64,000 bases of DNA from Roseivivax marinus (lineage in GTDB: Bacteria > Pseudomonadota > Alphaproteobacteria > Rhodobacterales > Rhodobacteraceae). The first letter of the stretch is position 1. Each line of letters opens with the position of its first letter. Below are positions 27,074 to 35,835 of this stretch, piece after piece. The notes under the pieces are model-generated. The model had not been told where the DNA came from. It searched no databases and saw only the letters and a program-made list of their open reading frames with translations. A program made the position numbers and the translations under genes. The stretch spans positions 62,001-126,000 of the forward strand of contig NZ_FOAI01000005.1 of assembly GCF_900109705.1 (NCBI RefSeq), written 5' to 3'.

Positions 27074-27571
27074 ATGCTGGACCTGGGCTGGACCGAGCTT
27101 CTGGTGATCGGGATCGTCGCGCTCATCGTCGTCGGCCCCAAGGACCTGCCCGTGTTGTTCCGCAACGTGGGCCGCTTCGTGGGCAAGGCGAAGGGCATGG
27201 CGCGCGAGTTCTCCCGCGCCATGAACGACGCCGCCGACCAGTCCGGCATGCGCGAGGCCGCGGACACGTTCCGCTCGGCGGCGAACCCGATGGCCTCGGC
27301 GATGAACAACGTAAAGGACGCGGCCAAGGGACTCTCGGACATCGAGCGCGACGACCCCGCGTCGAAGAAGAAGGCCGACCCCGAGGCCGAGGCCAAGCGC
27401 CGCAAGATCGAGGCCGCGAGTGCCCGCGCCGCGGCCGAGCGCAAGCGCCGCGAGGCCGACGAGGCCGCGCGCAAGGCCGACGAGATGGAGCAATCCCTGT
27501 CGTCGACGCCCGAGACCGGCGCATCAGGGGCGGACACCAAGGCCGGCACGTCCGGGAAGGATGACGCATGA
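27074..27571 (+). CDS. tatB: Sec-independent translocase protein TatB
   Basis: A 165-residue protein beginning MLDLGWTELLVIGIVALIVV followed by GPKDLPVLFRNVGRF, the TatB signature helix and hinge. A long charged, Ala/Lys/Glu-rich tail (residues ~95-165) is likely coiled coil and disordered. TatB forms the twin-arginine receptor with TatC. The ATG follows the tatA TAA without a gap, and the last four bases overlap tatC (ATGA). Confidence 0.94.
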   Translation: MLDLGWTELLVIGIVALIVVGPKDLPVLFRNVGRFVGKAKGMAREFSRAMNDAADQSGMREAADTFRSAANPMASAMNNVKDAAKGLSDIERDDPASKKKADPEAEAKRRKIEAASARAAAERKRREADEAARKADEMEQSLSSTPETGASGADTKAGTSGKDDA

Positions 27572-28449
27572 GCGTCCGCGACGAACACGACGAGATCGAA
27601 GACAGCTCCGCCCCGCTGATCGAGCACCTGGCGGAGCTGCGGCATCGGCTGATCCACTCGGTGGTGGCGTTCATCGTCGGCATGGTGATCTGCTTCACGG
27701 TGGCGACGCCGATCTTCAACTTCCTGACGGCGCCGCTGTGTCAGGTGCTGGCGGATCGCGGACAGGACTGCGACCTGATCTTCATCTCGCCGCAGGAAGG
27801 CTTCTTCGTCGCGGTGAAGGTGTCGCTCCTGGGCGGCTTCATGCTGGCCTTCCCCTACATCGCCAACCAGATGTGGCGCTTCGTGGCGCCGGGGCTCTAC
27901 CGCTCCGAGAAGGGTGCGTTCCTGCCCTTCCTCGTGGCGTCGCCCTTCATGTTCATCCTCGGCGCGGCCTTCGCGTTCTACGTGGTCACGCCGCTGGCCT
28001 ATGACTTCTTCCTCGGCTTCCAGCAATTCGGCACCGGTGGCGAGGCAGTGGTCGGAGAAGGCGTCCGCCAGGGTCTGTCGGTGGTCTTCCAGGGCTCCGC
28101 GCAGGAATATCTCAACCTCACCATCAAGTTCATCGTGGCCTTCGGCCTGTGCTTCCAGCTTCCGGTTCTGCTGACGCTGATGGGCAAGGCGGGCCTCGTG
28201 ACGGCCAAGGGCCTCGCGGACGTCCGGAAATACGCGGTGGTGGCGATCCTCGTGCTGGCCGCGCTGGTCACGCCGCCGGACGTCATCACGCAGGTGATCC
28301 TGTTCGTGGTGGTCTACGGCCTTTACGAGATCTCGATCTTCCTGGTCCGCAGGACCGAGCGCAAGCGCATTGCCGAGCTCAAGGAACAGGGTCTGTGGTT
28401 CGAGGACGACGAGACCGAGGCGGACGAGGACGACGGGGCCGCGCGATGA
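27568..28449 (+). CDS. tatC: Sec-independent translocase protein TatC
   Basis: A 293-residue, six-helix membrane protein that recognises the twin-arginine signal. The N-terminal HLAELRHRLIHS motif and the FVAPGLYRSEKGAFLPF segment are conserved TatC elements. The tail after the sixth helix is acidic (DDETEADEDDG). It overlaps tatB upstream and the ATPase gene downstream by four bases each, so four genes are tightly coupled. Confidence 0.95.
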   Translation: MSVRDEHDEIEDSSAPLIEHLAELRHRLIHSVVAFIVGMVICFTVATPIFNFLTAPLCQVLADRGQDCDLIFISPQEGFFVAVKVSLLGGFMLAFPYIANQMWRFVAPGLYRSEKGAFLPFLVASPFMFILGAAFAFYVVTPLAYDFFLGFQQFGTGGEAVVGEGVRQGLSVVFQGSAQEYLNLTIKFIVAFGLCFQLPVLLTLMGKAGLVTAKGLADVRKYAVVAILVLAALVTPPDVITQVILFVVVYGLYEISIFLVRRTERKRIAELKEQGLWFEDDETEADEDDGAAR

Positions 28450-29285
28450 ACGACGACGCTCTCGGTCGCATCGCCGAGGCGCTCGAGCGCCTCGCCCCCG
28501 CGCCGCTCGGCACGCCCGATTTCGACATGGCCGAGGCATTCGTCTGGCGCACTGCGCCGGACCGCCTGGACCCTGTCGCGCGGGTGAACCGGGTGCCGCT
28601 CGATCTGCTGCACGGGATCGAACGGTCGAAGGCCACGCTGCTTGAGAACACCCGCCGTTTCGCTGCCGGACATGCCGCCAACAACGCGCTGCTCTGGGGC
28701 GCGCGCGGCATGGGAAAATCAAGCATTGTCAAAGCGGTGCACGCGCAAGTTCGGGCAGAGGGCGAAGACCTGAAGCTGGTCGAGCTGCTGCGCGAGGACC
28801 TGCCGTCCGTGGGCCGTCTGCTGGGCCACCTGCGCGGGTCGGACAAACGCTTCGTGCTGTTCTGCGACGACCTGTCGTTCGGGCAGGACGACGCGCACTA
28901 CAAGAGCCTCAAGGCGGTGCTGGACGGCGGCGTCGAGGGGCGTCCGTCAAACGTGCTGTTCTATGCCACCTCGAACCGCCGCCACCTGATGCCGCGCGAC
29001 ATGATCGAGAACGAACGCTCGAGCGCCATCAACCCGAGCGAGGCGGTCGAGGAGAAAGTGTCGCTCTCGGACCGTTTCGGCCTTTGGCTGGGCTTCCATC
29101 CGTGTTCGCAGGACGAGTACCTCGAGATGATCCGCGGCTACTGTGCGGCGCACGGGATCGAGGTCGATCCCGATACGCTCCATGCCGAGGCGATTGAATG
29201 GCAGGCCACGCGGGGGGCACGCTCGGGCCGGGTGGCGTGGCAGTTCTTCACCGACCTTGCCGGACGGCACGGCGTCGCGGTCTGA
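28446..29285 (+). CDS. DUF815-type ATPase, coupled to tatC
   Basis: A 279-residue P-loop ATPase. Walker A is WGARGMGKSS and the Walker B-like segment is FVLFCDDLSF; FYATSNRRHLMPRDM and the FGLWLGFHP stretch are typical of the DUF815 family, which belongs to the AAA+ group. Function unknown in general. The ATG at 28446 overlaps the tatC stop, so it is translated with the Tat machinery, though a role in export is only inference. The opposite strand begins nlpD 193 bases on. Confidence 0.85.
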   Translation: MNDDALGRIAEALERLAPAPLGTPDFDMAEAFVWRTAPDRLDPVARVNRVPLDLLHGIERSKATLLENTRRFAAGHAANNALLWGARGMGKSSIVKAVHAQVRAEGEDLKLVELLREDLPSVGRLLGHLRGSDKRFVLFCDDLSFGQDDAHYKSLKAVLDGGVEGRPSNVLFYATSNRRHLMPRDMIENERSSAINPSEAVEEKVSLSDRFGLWLGFHPCSQDEYLEMIRGYCAAHGIEVDPDTLHAEAIEWQATRGARSGRVAWQFFTDLAGRHGVAV

Positions 29286-29478
29286 GCTCCGGGCGCGACA
29301 GCGCTTCTACAAAATGCGATTTGGTCTCTGAAGCCGCCTCCGCGCGCGCTGCGACCCTGCCAGGGCAGGGCGAAGCTGCGCATCCGGTCCCGTTCCGGAT
29401 CCGGATGTCCGTGGGCCGACCCTCCTGCGGCGCCAGCGCGAGCGAGGCCGGTCGCGCCGGCCCCGCCTGACGCCGGCC

Positions 29479-30726
29479 TTATTGCAGGTAGATCATAGGA
29501 TCGACGGACTCGAAGCCGTCGCGCACCTCGAAGTGCATCCGCGCGGGATCGCCCGCCTTGACCTTGCCGATGGTCTGACCGCGGCTGACACTGTCGCCCT
29601 TGGACACCGTGATCCCCTCGATATGCGTGTAGACCGTCAGCAGGTCGCCGGGGTGCTTCACCACGAGGATCGGGATGTCGTCGGTGTTGGTCGTGATCGC
29701 GGCCACGGTGCCCGAGGCCGCGGCCTTGACCGGCGTGCCGGCGGCGGCCGCGATGTCGATGCCGTCGTTCCGGCCCTTGCTGTACTCGCGCACGATGCTT
29801 CCCGAGACCGGCATCGCGAACTCGGCGCTCGACGAGCTGCTCTCGGTCGTTTCGCCGACGTCTGGGGCGGGCGCATCGGCAGGCGGCGCAGGCGTTGCAG
29901 AGGCTCCGGCCTCGGCGGTGCGCTGCGGCGACGGCTCGGGCGACTCTTCGGGCAGGGGCGTCGAGGATGACGGCGGCGTCGGCGTGGGCGAGCCCTGGCC
30001 CGGCTGGGTGGTCCGGGCGCTGCGGCTTTCGTCCGAGGGCTGCTCGAGCGCCACGGGGATCATCAGATACTGCCCCTCGCGCACCGAGAAGCTTTCGTCG
30101 AGGCCGTTCCATTCGGCCAGTGCGCGTGGCGTGACGTTGTAGAGCCGCGCGATGGTGAAAGCGGTCTCGCCGCGCTCCACCTGGTGTCGGACGGGCTCCA
30201 CGCCGCCGGGCAGCGGCTGCGACGGCGTCGAGGCGCGCGGCTGCGCGCGGCTGGCCGGGGCGTTGTCGATGGCGTTGCCGGCGAGCGTCGCGATGTCGAC
30301 CTGGCCCGCGGGCTGCAGCGCGCCGGTGGCGGGTGCCGCGCCGGTTGCGGGCGAGGGTTCGGCCACCCGGCGGGGAAGGGCCATGATCTCGCCCGCGCGC
30401 AGGGTGTCGCCGCTTTGCACGCCGTTGTAGCGGGCAAGCTCCTCGGCGGGCAGGCCCACGCGCGAGGCCAACGATTGCACGGTGTCGCCGCGCCGTGCCA
30501 CGGCGACCTGGTAGTTGGGGTAGGAGATCACGCCGCGCGCGTCCGGCTCCGGCCGGTCGGCGGTGGCCGCAACCGCGGCCGAGGACGTGTCGAGCGGTCC
30601 GCCCATCCGCCCCCGCATGTCGAGATCGAGCGGCCCGTCGCCGCAGGCCCCGAGCGCGAGGACAAGGCCGAAGGCCGCGCCCGCGCGCAGGCGGGTCCGG
30701 CCGGGAACGTGAATGGTCTGGATCAT
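29479..30726 (-). CDS. nlpD: NlpD-like LysM/M23 lipoprotein
   Basis: A 415-residue lipoprotein. MIQTIHVPGRTRLRAG leads to lipobox ALGAC, so the mature protein is lipid anchored. Two LysM domains follow (ARRGDTVQSLASRVGLPAEE and HQVERGETAFTIARLYNVTP), then a Ser/Thr/Pro-rich linker and a C-terminal M23 (LytM) domain. In active M23 enzymes the first zinc His lies in an HxGIDIA-type motif. Here the segment is GRNDGIDIAAAAGTPV, with Asn in place of His. This fits NlpD-type activators of cell-wall amidases rather than a hydrolase. Start chosen at ATG 30726, preceded by GAGGTG. It follows surE and pcm, the usual order. Confidence 0.87.
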   Translation of the reverse strand: MIQTIHVPGRTRLRAGAAFGLVLALGACGDGPLDLDMRGRMGGPLDTSSAAVAATADRPEPDARGVISYPNYQVAVARRGDTVQSLASRVGLPAEELARYNGVQSGDTLRAGEIMALPRRVAEPSPATGAAPATGALQPAGQVDIATLAGNAIDNAPASRAQPRASTPSQPLPGGVEPVRHQVERGETAFTIARLYNVTPRALAEWNGLDESFSVREGQYLMIPVALEQPSDESRSARTTQPGQGSPTPTPPSSSTPLPEESPEPSPQRTAEAGASATPAPPADAPAPDVGETTESSSSSAEFAMPVSGSIVREYSKGRNDGIDIAAAAGTPVKAAASGTVAAITTNTDDIPILVVKHPGDLLTVYTHIEGITVSKGDSVSRGQTIGKVKAGDPARMHFEVRDGFESVDPMIYLQ

Positions 30727-30892
30727 CTCGGTCACCTCGGATGCGCCCCTTGTGCCCGGAGCGTCATGTGGATTTCGGACGCGTCTTGCCTGCGGTCGCG
30801 TCCCGTTCTGCCCATCTGCCCGCGCGTCGCCGCGGGGCACGTTCCTTCGGTCGCTGCGCCGCCGGTCGCGGGCGCATGTCCCGTCGGGCGGC

Positions 30893-31537
30893 TCATGTCT
30901 CGCGGCCCAACCCCTCGACCAGCGGGACGAAGCGGACCGATCTGAGTTCGTCGTAGTCGAAGCCCGTCTCGGTGCGCGTGACGCGGATCAGGCTTTGCAC
31001 CGTGTCGGACTGGCCGACCGGCAGGACCATGATACCGCCGATCTTCAATTGGGCCAAGAGCGGCCCGGGCGGGTCCTCGGCCGCGGCGGTTACCAGGATA
31101 CGGTCGAACGGCGCCTGCTCGGCAAGACCGTGGCTGCCGTCGGCCACGAAGGCTGTGATGTTGGCGAGCCCCAGCGTCTCGAACACTTCCCGCGCCTCGC
31201 GCACCAGGCGCCGATGGCGGTCGATGGTGTAGACCCGTCGCGCCAGCGCCGACAGGATCGCCGCCTGGTAGCCCGAGCCGGTGCCGATCTCGAGCACCTT
31301 GTCGCGGCTCGACAGCTGAAGCGCCTGCGTCATCAGCCCCACCACCGACGGCTGCGAGATGGTCTGCCCGCAGGCGATGGGCAGCGGCATGTCGTCGTAG
31401 GCGCGATCCGTGAAGTAGTGGCGGATGAAGGCGGCGCGGTCGATGCGCTCCATGGCGTTGAGCACGGCCGCGTCCGTCACCCCGCGCGAGCGCAGGGCGT
31501 AGAGGAACTGCATCTTGCGCTCGGCCTCGGCCGTCAT
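30893..31537 (-). CDS. pcm: protein-L-isoaspartate O-methyltransferase
   Basis: A 214-residue SAM-dependent enzyme that repairs isoaspartyl residues in aged proteins. The SAM-binding motif [19 protein letters not shown] and the PCMT signature regions [20 protein letters not shown] and [12 protein letters not shown] are intact, as is the substrate-loop segment GQTISQP. The start ATG at 31537 overlaps the surE stop (ATGA). It is part of a surE-pcm-nlpD unit. Confidence 0.94.
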   Translation of the reverse strand: MTAEAERKMQFLYALRSRGVTDAAVLNAMERIDRAAFIRHYFTDRAYDDMPLPIACGQTISQPSVVGLMTQALQLSSRDKVLEIGTGSGYQAAILSALARRVYTIDRHRRLVREAREVFETLGLANITAFVADGSHGLAEQAPFDRILVTAAAEDPPGPLLAQLKIGGIMVLPVGQSDTVQSLIRVTRTETGFDYDELRSVRFVPLVEGLGRET

Positions 31538-32328
31538 GAGAACGTCCGCTCCAGCCCGTCGAGCGCGTCGTGCGCGGTCAGGTCCGCGCGCATCGGCGTG
31601 ACCGAGATGTAGCCGGCGAGGTTCGCCTCGGCATCGGTGCCGGCATCGGTGGGCTTCTGCTGGTCGCCACCGCGAATCCACAGGAAGCGGCGTCCGGCCG
31701 GCGACAACTGCGGTTCGACCGAGAAGCCGGTGCCGTCGCGGCGGCCCTGGCGCACGACGCGGATGCCCGCCACGTCCCCGGCCGGAACCGGCGGGAAATT
31801 CACGTTGTAGAACAGCCGGTAGCCGGCCGCGTCGGTGGCGTCCTGCGGCACGTGGTCCAGGATCGCGCGCACCACCGCGGCGCCATGGGCGCGGGCGGAG
31901 GTGAACATGATTTCGGCGTCGCGGTTCGCCGGACCGATGAACTGCGACAGCGCAATGGCCGGGAGGCCCTGAAGCGCGCCTTCCATCGCCCCGCCGATCG
32001 TGCCTGAATAAAGCACGTTCTCGGCGGCGTTGTTGCCGCGGTTCACGCCCGACAGCACGAGGTCCGGCGGCGTGTTCTTGAGGATGTCGGTCAGGCCCGC
32101 CAGCACGCAGTCCGCGGGGCTGCCCTCGGCAGCGTAGCGGCGCGGCGCCAGTTCGCTGACCATCATCGGACGGGAATACGAGATGCAGTGCCCCACGCCC
32201 GACTGCTCGAAGGCCGGGGCCACGGTCCAGACCTCGCCGCCGTCGCCGGCCAGCTCGGACGCGATACCGTGCAGGACCTCGAGACCGCGGGCGTTGATCC
32301 CGTCGTCGTTGGTGATGAGAATGCGCAT
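31534..32328 (-). CDS. surE: 5'/3'-nucleotidase SurE
   Basis: A 264-residue metal-dependent nucleotidase acting on nucleoside monophosphates. It opens [15 protein letters not shown] with the metal-binding Asp pair, and later shows [20 protein letters not shown], the second metal/phosphate site. Length is normal. It leads the surE-pcm pair, which is widespread in stress survival operons. Confidence 0.95.
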   Translation of the reverse strand: MRILITNDDGINARGLEVLHGIASELAGDGGEVWTVAPAFEQSGVGHCISYSRPMMVSELAPRRYAAEGSPADCVLAGLTDILKNTPPDLVLSGVNRGNNAAENVLYSGTIGGAMEGALQGLPAIALSQFIGPANRDAEIMFTSARAHGAAVVRAILDHVPQDATDAAGYRLFYNVNFPPVPAGDVAGIRVVRQGRRDGTGFSVEPQLSPAGRRFLWIRGGDQQKPTDAGTDAEANLAGYISVTPMRADLTAHDALDGLERTFS

Positions 32329-32511
32329 TGAGTGGTGCCCCCGATCGTTGCCACTCTGTAGGAAATGCCGGGCCGCGGGGCAAGCGGACCGGCGGTCGCG
32401 GACGGTTCAAGGTGGCCTTCCGGTCGCGGTCCGTCGCGGTCGGCATCCCGTGTCCGCGGGGCCGCCTCCGGGACGGCGCCGCAGGCGCCCGGACCCGGCG
32501 CGGACCCTCGT

Positions 32512-33156
32512 TCAGACGATGCCGGACAGGAGCCGCCTGGCCTCGTCGGACGGCTGCGCGAGCCCGTCGCGGTCCTCGCCGGGGTAGAACCGCGCGCGTG
32601 TGGCGGTCGGCATCGGCTGCGGCTGCACCACGTGGATCCGCGGCCCGAGTTCGGCGCGCTCGGCGGCCCACGACCGGGCCAGCGCGATCTGCGCGGCCTT
32701 GGTGGACCCGTAGTGGCCGAAGAACTTGGTTCCCGGCGCGTGGCTGTCCTCGAAGAACAGCGCGGTGCCCTCGGTGCCGAGAAGCGGCGCGATGAAGGGC
32801 ACGAGGTGCCCCATTGCCGAGACGTTCACCTCGACCGCGCGGGCCCAATCCTTGGCCGCGAGGTGGTCGACGGGCGTGAGCGGCCCGGCCTCGACGGCGG
32901 TATGCGCCCAGAGCGCCAGCCCGCCCCAGCGATCGTGGATCGACCGGCAGAGCTGCGCCATCGCGTCGCGGTTGGTGATGTCCATCGGCGCGAGCGTCGC
33001 CGCGCCGCCGGCCGCCTGGATGCGGTCGTCGAGCTCTTCGAGCGCGCCCACGGTGCGGGCGACGGCGACGACGTGGTGCGTGGCGGCAAGGACTTCGGCG
33101 AGGGCGGCGCCGAGGCCGCGCGATGCGCCGGTGACGAGGGCAACGGGTCTGGACAT
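32512..33156 (-). CDS. short-chain dehydrogenase/reductase
   Basis: A 214-residue SDR. The cofactor loop is GASRGLG at residues 10-16; the active site has Ser138 and the YxxxK pair Tyr149/Lys153 in HYGSTKAAQ. The usual NNAG motif is replaced by AHTA (residues 84-87), and Asp59 (PMDITN) is retained. NAD(P)-dependent oxidoreductase of unknown substrate. The start ATG at 33156 gives a normal N-terminus. Confidence 0.85.
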   Translation of the reverse strand: MSRPVALVTGASRGLGAALAEVLAATHHVVAVARTVGALEELDDRIQAAGGAATLAPMDITNRDAMAQLCRSIHDRWGGLALWAHTAVEAGPLTPVDHLAAKDWARAVEVNVSAMGHLVPFIAPLLGTEGTALFFEDSHAPGTKFFGHYGSTKAAQIALARSWAAERAELGPRIHVVQPQPMPTATRARFYPGEDRDGLAQPSDEARRLLSGIV

Positions 33157-33199
33157 GGCCCGGCTCGTGACGCGCGCCGCGCGGCTTGTCAAGCGGCCC

Positions 33200-33472
33200 T
33201 CAGCCGCCCGGCATCTCGATCCAGCGCGCGCGCCCGCCCCGGGTCAGCAGCGCCACGCGGGTCTCGTCGATGGCGACGATGGTGTGACGGCCAAGCCGTT
33301 CGCCCTTCCGGACGCGGGCAACCTTGCCGTCGGGCGTGCGCAACAGCGCCTCGGGGGCGTTCTCGTCGCCGTACACACCGAGGACCATCGTGTCGTGACG
33401 GTCGAAATCGGCGTGGGTGGTCGCGGTCTTCGCCACGTTTTCGGGCGTCGCCGCGTCGTTCGTCTCTGCCAT
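33200..33472 (-). CDS. small protein with PilP/GspC-like HR domain
   Basis: A 90-residue protein. The C-terminal half (APEALLRTPDGKVARVRKG, then GERLGRHTIVAIDETRVAL) resembles the HR domain of PilP and GspC pilus or secretion proteins, where a residue string of this form makes a small beta sandwich. No membrane segment or signal is visible, which is unlike GspC. No pilus or secretion gene is nearby. Hypothetical; the similarity is from pattern reading only. Start at ATG 33472. Confidence 0.6.
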   Translation of the reverse strand: MAETNDAATPENVAKTATTHADFDRHDTMVLGVYGDENAPEALLRTPDGKVARVRKGERLGRHTIVAIDETRVALLTRGGRARWIEMPGG

Positions 33473-33588
33473 GACACAGCCTCCGTTCGCAGGGTCGAAC
33501 GGGCGCATAAGGCCCGATGGACGCGAGGGAAAGCGGGGGTGCCGGGCCTCGGCGGCGCGGCGCCGACGGCTGCGCGCGAGTTGGCCGA

Positions 33589-34137
33589 TCAGCCCTTGAG
33601 GTGCGGCCGAAGGTCCTCTCCGGCCGCGGCGTAGAGGTCGAGCAGCGCGTCGAAGGTCAGCCCCTGGGCCTGGGCCTCGGCGAGGGCGCCGTCCGCTGCG
33701 CGGAATACCGGCCGCTCGGCGGCGGACGCGGCCTCCAGCGTGCCGGCGGCGCGACCGAGCGGGCCGAGATCGTTGGCCGATTGCGCGGGGCAGGGAGCGG
33801 GCGTCCTGCCCTCGGCCAGCGCATCGAGCGTGGCGTAGAAATCCTCGGGCGCAACCTCGACCCAGATCGCGAGCAGCGCGGCGTCGTCGGCGCCGCGCAC
33901 GGGCAGGGTGACCACGGCGCGCAGGTAGCGCGCCTCGCCAGCCCGGCAGAGTTCGGACGACAGCTTGTCCTCTCCCGCCTCCAGCACCTCTGCATCGCCG
34001 CGCGGGCCATGCGGCCACGCGTCAGGATGCTCGAACACGAGGTCCACGAGGCCGCCGAAGCTGCGACCGCAGCAGGGGCACACATAGTCGGGATCGTTCA
34101 GCCGCCGCCAGCGCGCGTCGAGGTCGAGAAGGTTCAC
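33589..34137 (-). CDS. DUF2199 family protein
   Basis: A 182-residue soluble protein starting at GTG 34137 and overlapping the purF stop (GTGA). It begins VNLLDLDARWRRL and has a CPCCG knuckle (residues ~20-24) with FEHPDAW and the segment LCRAGEARYLRAVVTLPV, which match the DUF2199 pattern. Function unknown. Coupling to purF suggests only co-expression. Confidence 0.72.
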   Translation of the reverse strand: MNLLDLDARWRRLNDPDYVCPCCGRSFGGLVDLVFEHPDAWPHGPRGDAEVLEAGEDKLSSELCRAGEARYLRAVVTLPVRGADDAALLAIWVEVAPEDFYATLDALAEGRTPAPCPAQSANDLGPLGRAAGTLEAASAAERPVFRAADGALAEAQAQGLTFDALLDLYAAAGEDLRPHLKG

Positions 34138-35633
34138 TCGGCCGCCGTCTTGAGCCGGAAGCCCTGCTCGATCTGGTCGGACGGCTCCACCGGGTATTCG
34201 CCGGAGAAGCAGGCGTCGCAGTATTGCGGCCGTTCGGGATCGCGACCCTTGGCCTCGCCCACCGCGCGGTAGAGGCCGTCGAGCGAGATGAATTTCAGCG
34301 AATCCACGGCGAGGTGGTCGCGCATCTCGTCCTCGGACATCGAGGCGGCCAGGAGCTTTTCGCGCTGGGGCGTGTCGACACCGTAGAAGCACGGCCACGC
34401 CGTCGGCGGCGAGGCGATGCGGAAGTGGACCTCGGCCGCGCCGGCGTCGAGGATCATCTCCTTGATCTTGCGCGAGGTGGTGCCGCGCACCACCGAGTCG
34501 TCCACGAGGATCACGCGCTTGCCGCGGATCAGCGCGCGGTTCACATTCAGCTTGAGACGCACGCCCATGTTGCGGATCTGCTCGGTCGGCTCGATGAAGG
34601 TCCGGCCCATGTACTGGTTGCGGATGATCCCCATTGCATAGGGGATGCCGGATTCCTGGCTGAACCCGATGGCCGCGGGCGTCCCCGAATCGGGCACGGG
34701 ACAGACGATATCGGCCTCGACCGGCGCCTCGCGCGCCAGTTCCACCCCGATCTGCCGGCGCGTCTCGTAGACCGAGCGCCCGCCGATGATCGAATCGGGG
34801 CGCGAGAAGTAGACGTGCTCGAAGATGCAGAACCGCGCGCGGCGCGGGCGGAAGGGCCGGATGCTTTCGACGCCGCCCTCAGGCGTGATCACGACCATCT
34901 CGCCGGGCTCGATCTCGCGGACGAACTCGGCGCCGATGATGTCGAGCGCGCAGGTCTCGGAGGACAGGACCCAGCCGTCGCCCACGCGTCCCAACACCAG
35001 CGGGCGCACGCCCAGCGGGTCGCGTACGCCGATCAGCTTGGTGCGCGTCATCGCCACGACCGAGAACGCGCCCTCGACCCGGCGGAGCGCGTCTTCCATC
35101 CGGCTGGGAATGTCGCGCTGCAGCGAGCGGGCCATGAGGTGGATGATGCACTCGCTGTCCGACGACGACTGGAAGATCGACCCGCGGTCGATCAGCTCGC
35201 GGCGCAGGGCGTTGGCATTGGTGATGTTCCCATTGTGCGCGATGGCCGCGCCGCCCATCGAGAACTCGCCGAAGAAGGGCTGGACGTCGCGCAGCTGGGT
35301 CGGCCCCTTGGAGCCGGACGTCGAATATCTCACGTGTCCGATGCCGAGCGCGCCGGGCAGGGTTTCCATTAGCGATTGCGACGTGAAGTTGTCGCGGACG
35401 TAACCGAACTTGCGCGCCGAGTTGAAACCGTGCTCGGGATCGTAGGTGACGATGCCGCCGGCTTCCTGGCCGCGGTGCTGCAACGCATGCAGTCCGAGCG
35501 CCACGAAGTTCGCCGCGTCGGCCACGCCGACCACGCCGAAGACGCCGCATTCCTCGTGCAGCGTATCGCCGTCGCCGTCCGGATCCACGGCTCCGAAATC
35601 GAAAGGATGAGAAGGGGGCAGGGTCGAGGACAC
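34134..35633 (-). CDS. purF: amidophosphoribosyltransferase
   Basis: A 499-residue class II glutamine amidotransferase that makes phosphoribosylamine from PRPP, the first step of purine synthesis. The nucleophile is Cys29 of HEECGVFGV, exposed after propeptide cleavage. The PRPP loop is RVILVDDSVVRGTT. Four cysteines in ARFCIFEH, PCFYGVD and YCDACFSG match the [4Fe-4S] ligands of the B. subtilis-type enzyme. The gene is preceded by a 200-base spacer shared with the divergent cydA, and DUF2199 is coupled downstream. Confidence 0.96.
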   Translation of the reverse strand: MSSTLPPSHPFDFGAVDPDGDGDTLHEECGVFGVVGVADAANFVALGLHALQHRGQEAGGIVTYDPEHGFNSARKFGYVRDNFTSQSLMETLPGALGIGHVRYSTSGSKGPTQLRDVQPFFGEFSMGGAAIAHNGNITNANALRRELIDRGSIFQSSSDSECIIHLMARSLQRDIPSRMEDALRRVEGAFSVVAMTRTKLIGVRDPLGVRPLVLGRVGDGWVLSSETCALDIIGAEFVREIEPGEMVVITPEGGVESIRPFRPRRARFCIFEHVYFSRPDSIIGGRSVYETRRQIGVELAREAPVEADIVCPVPDSGTPAAIGFSQESGIPYAMGIIRNQYMGRTFIEPTEQIRNMGVRLKLNVNRALIRGKRVILVDDSVVRGTTSRKIKEMILDAGAAEVHFRIASPPTAWPCFYGVDTPQREKLLAASMSEDEMRDHLAVDSLKFISLDGLYRAVGEAKGRDPERPQYCDACFSGEYPVEPSDQIEQGFRLKTAAE

Positions 35634-35763
35634 GGGCAGGCTCCGCTGGGTCTCGTTACGGCGGCTGTCTATGCGACCGAGCCGCGCTTGTCACGCCCAT
35701 GTCACCAAAGCGTAAACGAGAGCCGAAAAAACCTGCGGCCAGTTGGCGCAACCGGGCGGAAAT

Positions 35764-35778
35764 GGTGACGAAGTCACC
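35764..35778. promoter_or_regulatory. perfect inverted repeat upstream of cydA
   Basis: GGTGAC-GAA-GTCACC, a perfect 6-3-6 inverted repeat centred 65 bases before the cydA start and about 138 bases before purF. It does not match the FNR/ANR pattern (TTGAT-N4-ATCAA). Candidate operator for the oxidase genes, regulator unknown. Confidence 0.45.
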
Positions 35779-35835
35779 TAACTGACGGGCAAGACGGCGT
35801 AAGCCCCACACGCAGAACAACCACAAGGGTGCGAC

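Noticed and set aside
35764-35778. FNR/ANR box in front of cydA
   Set aside because: The repeat GGTGAC-GAA-GTCACC differs from TTGAT-N4-ATCAA, so it is listed only as an unassigned inverted repeat.
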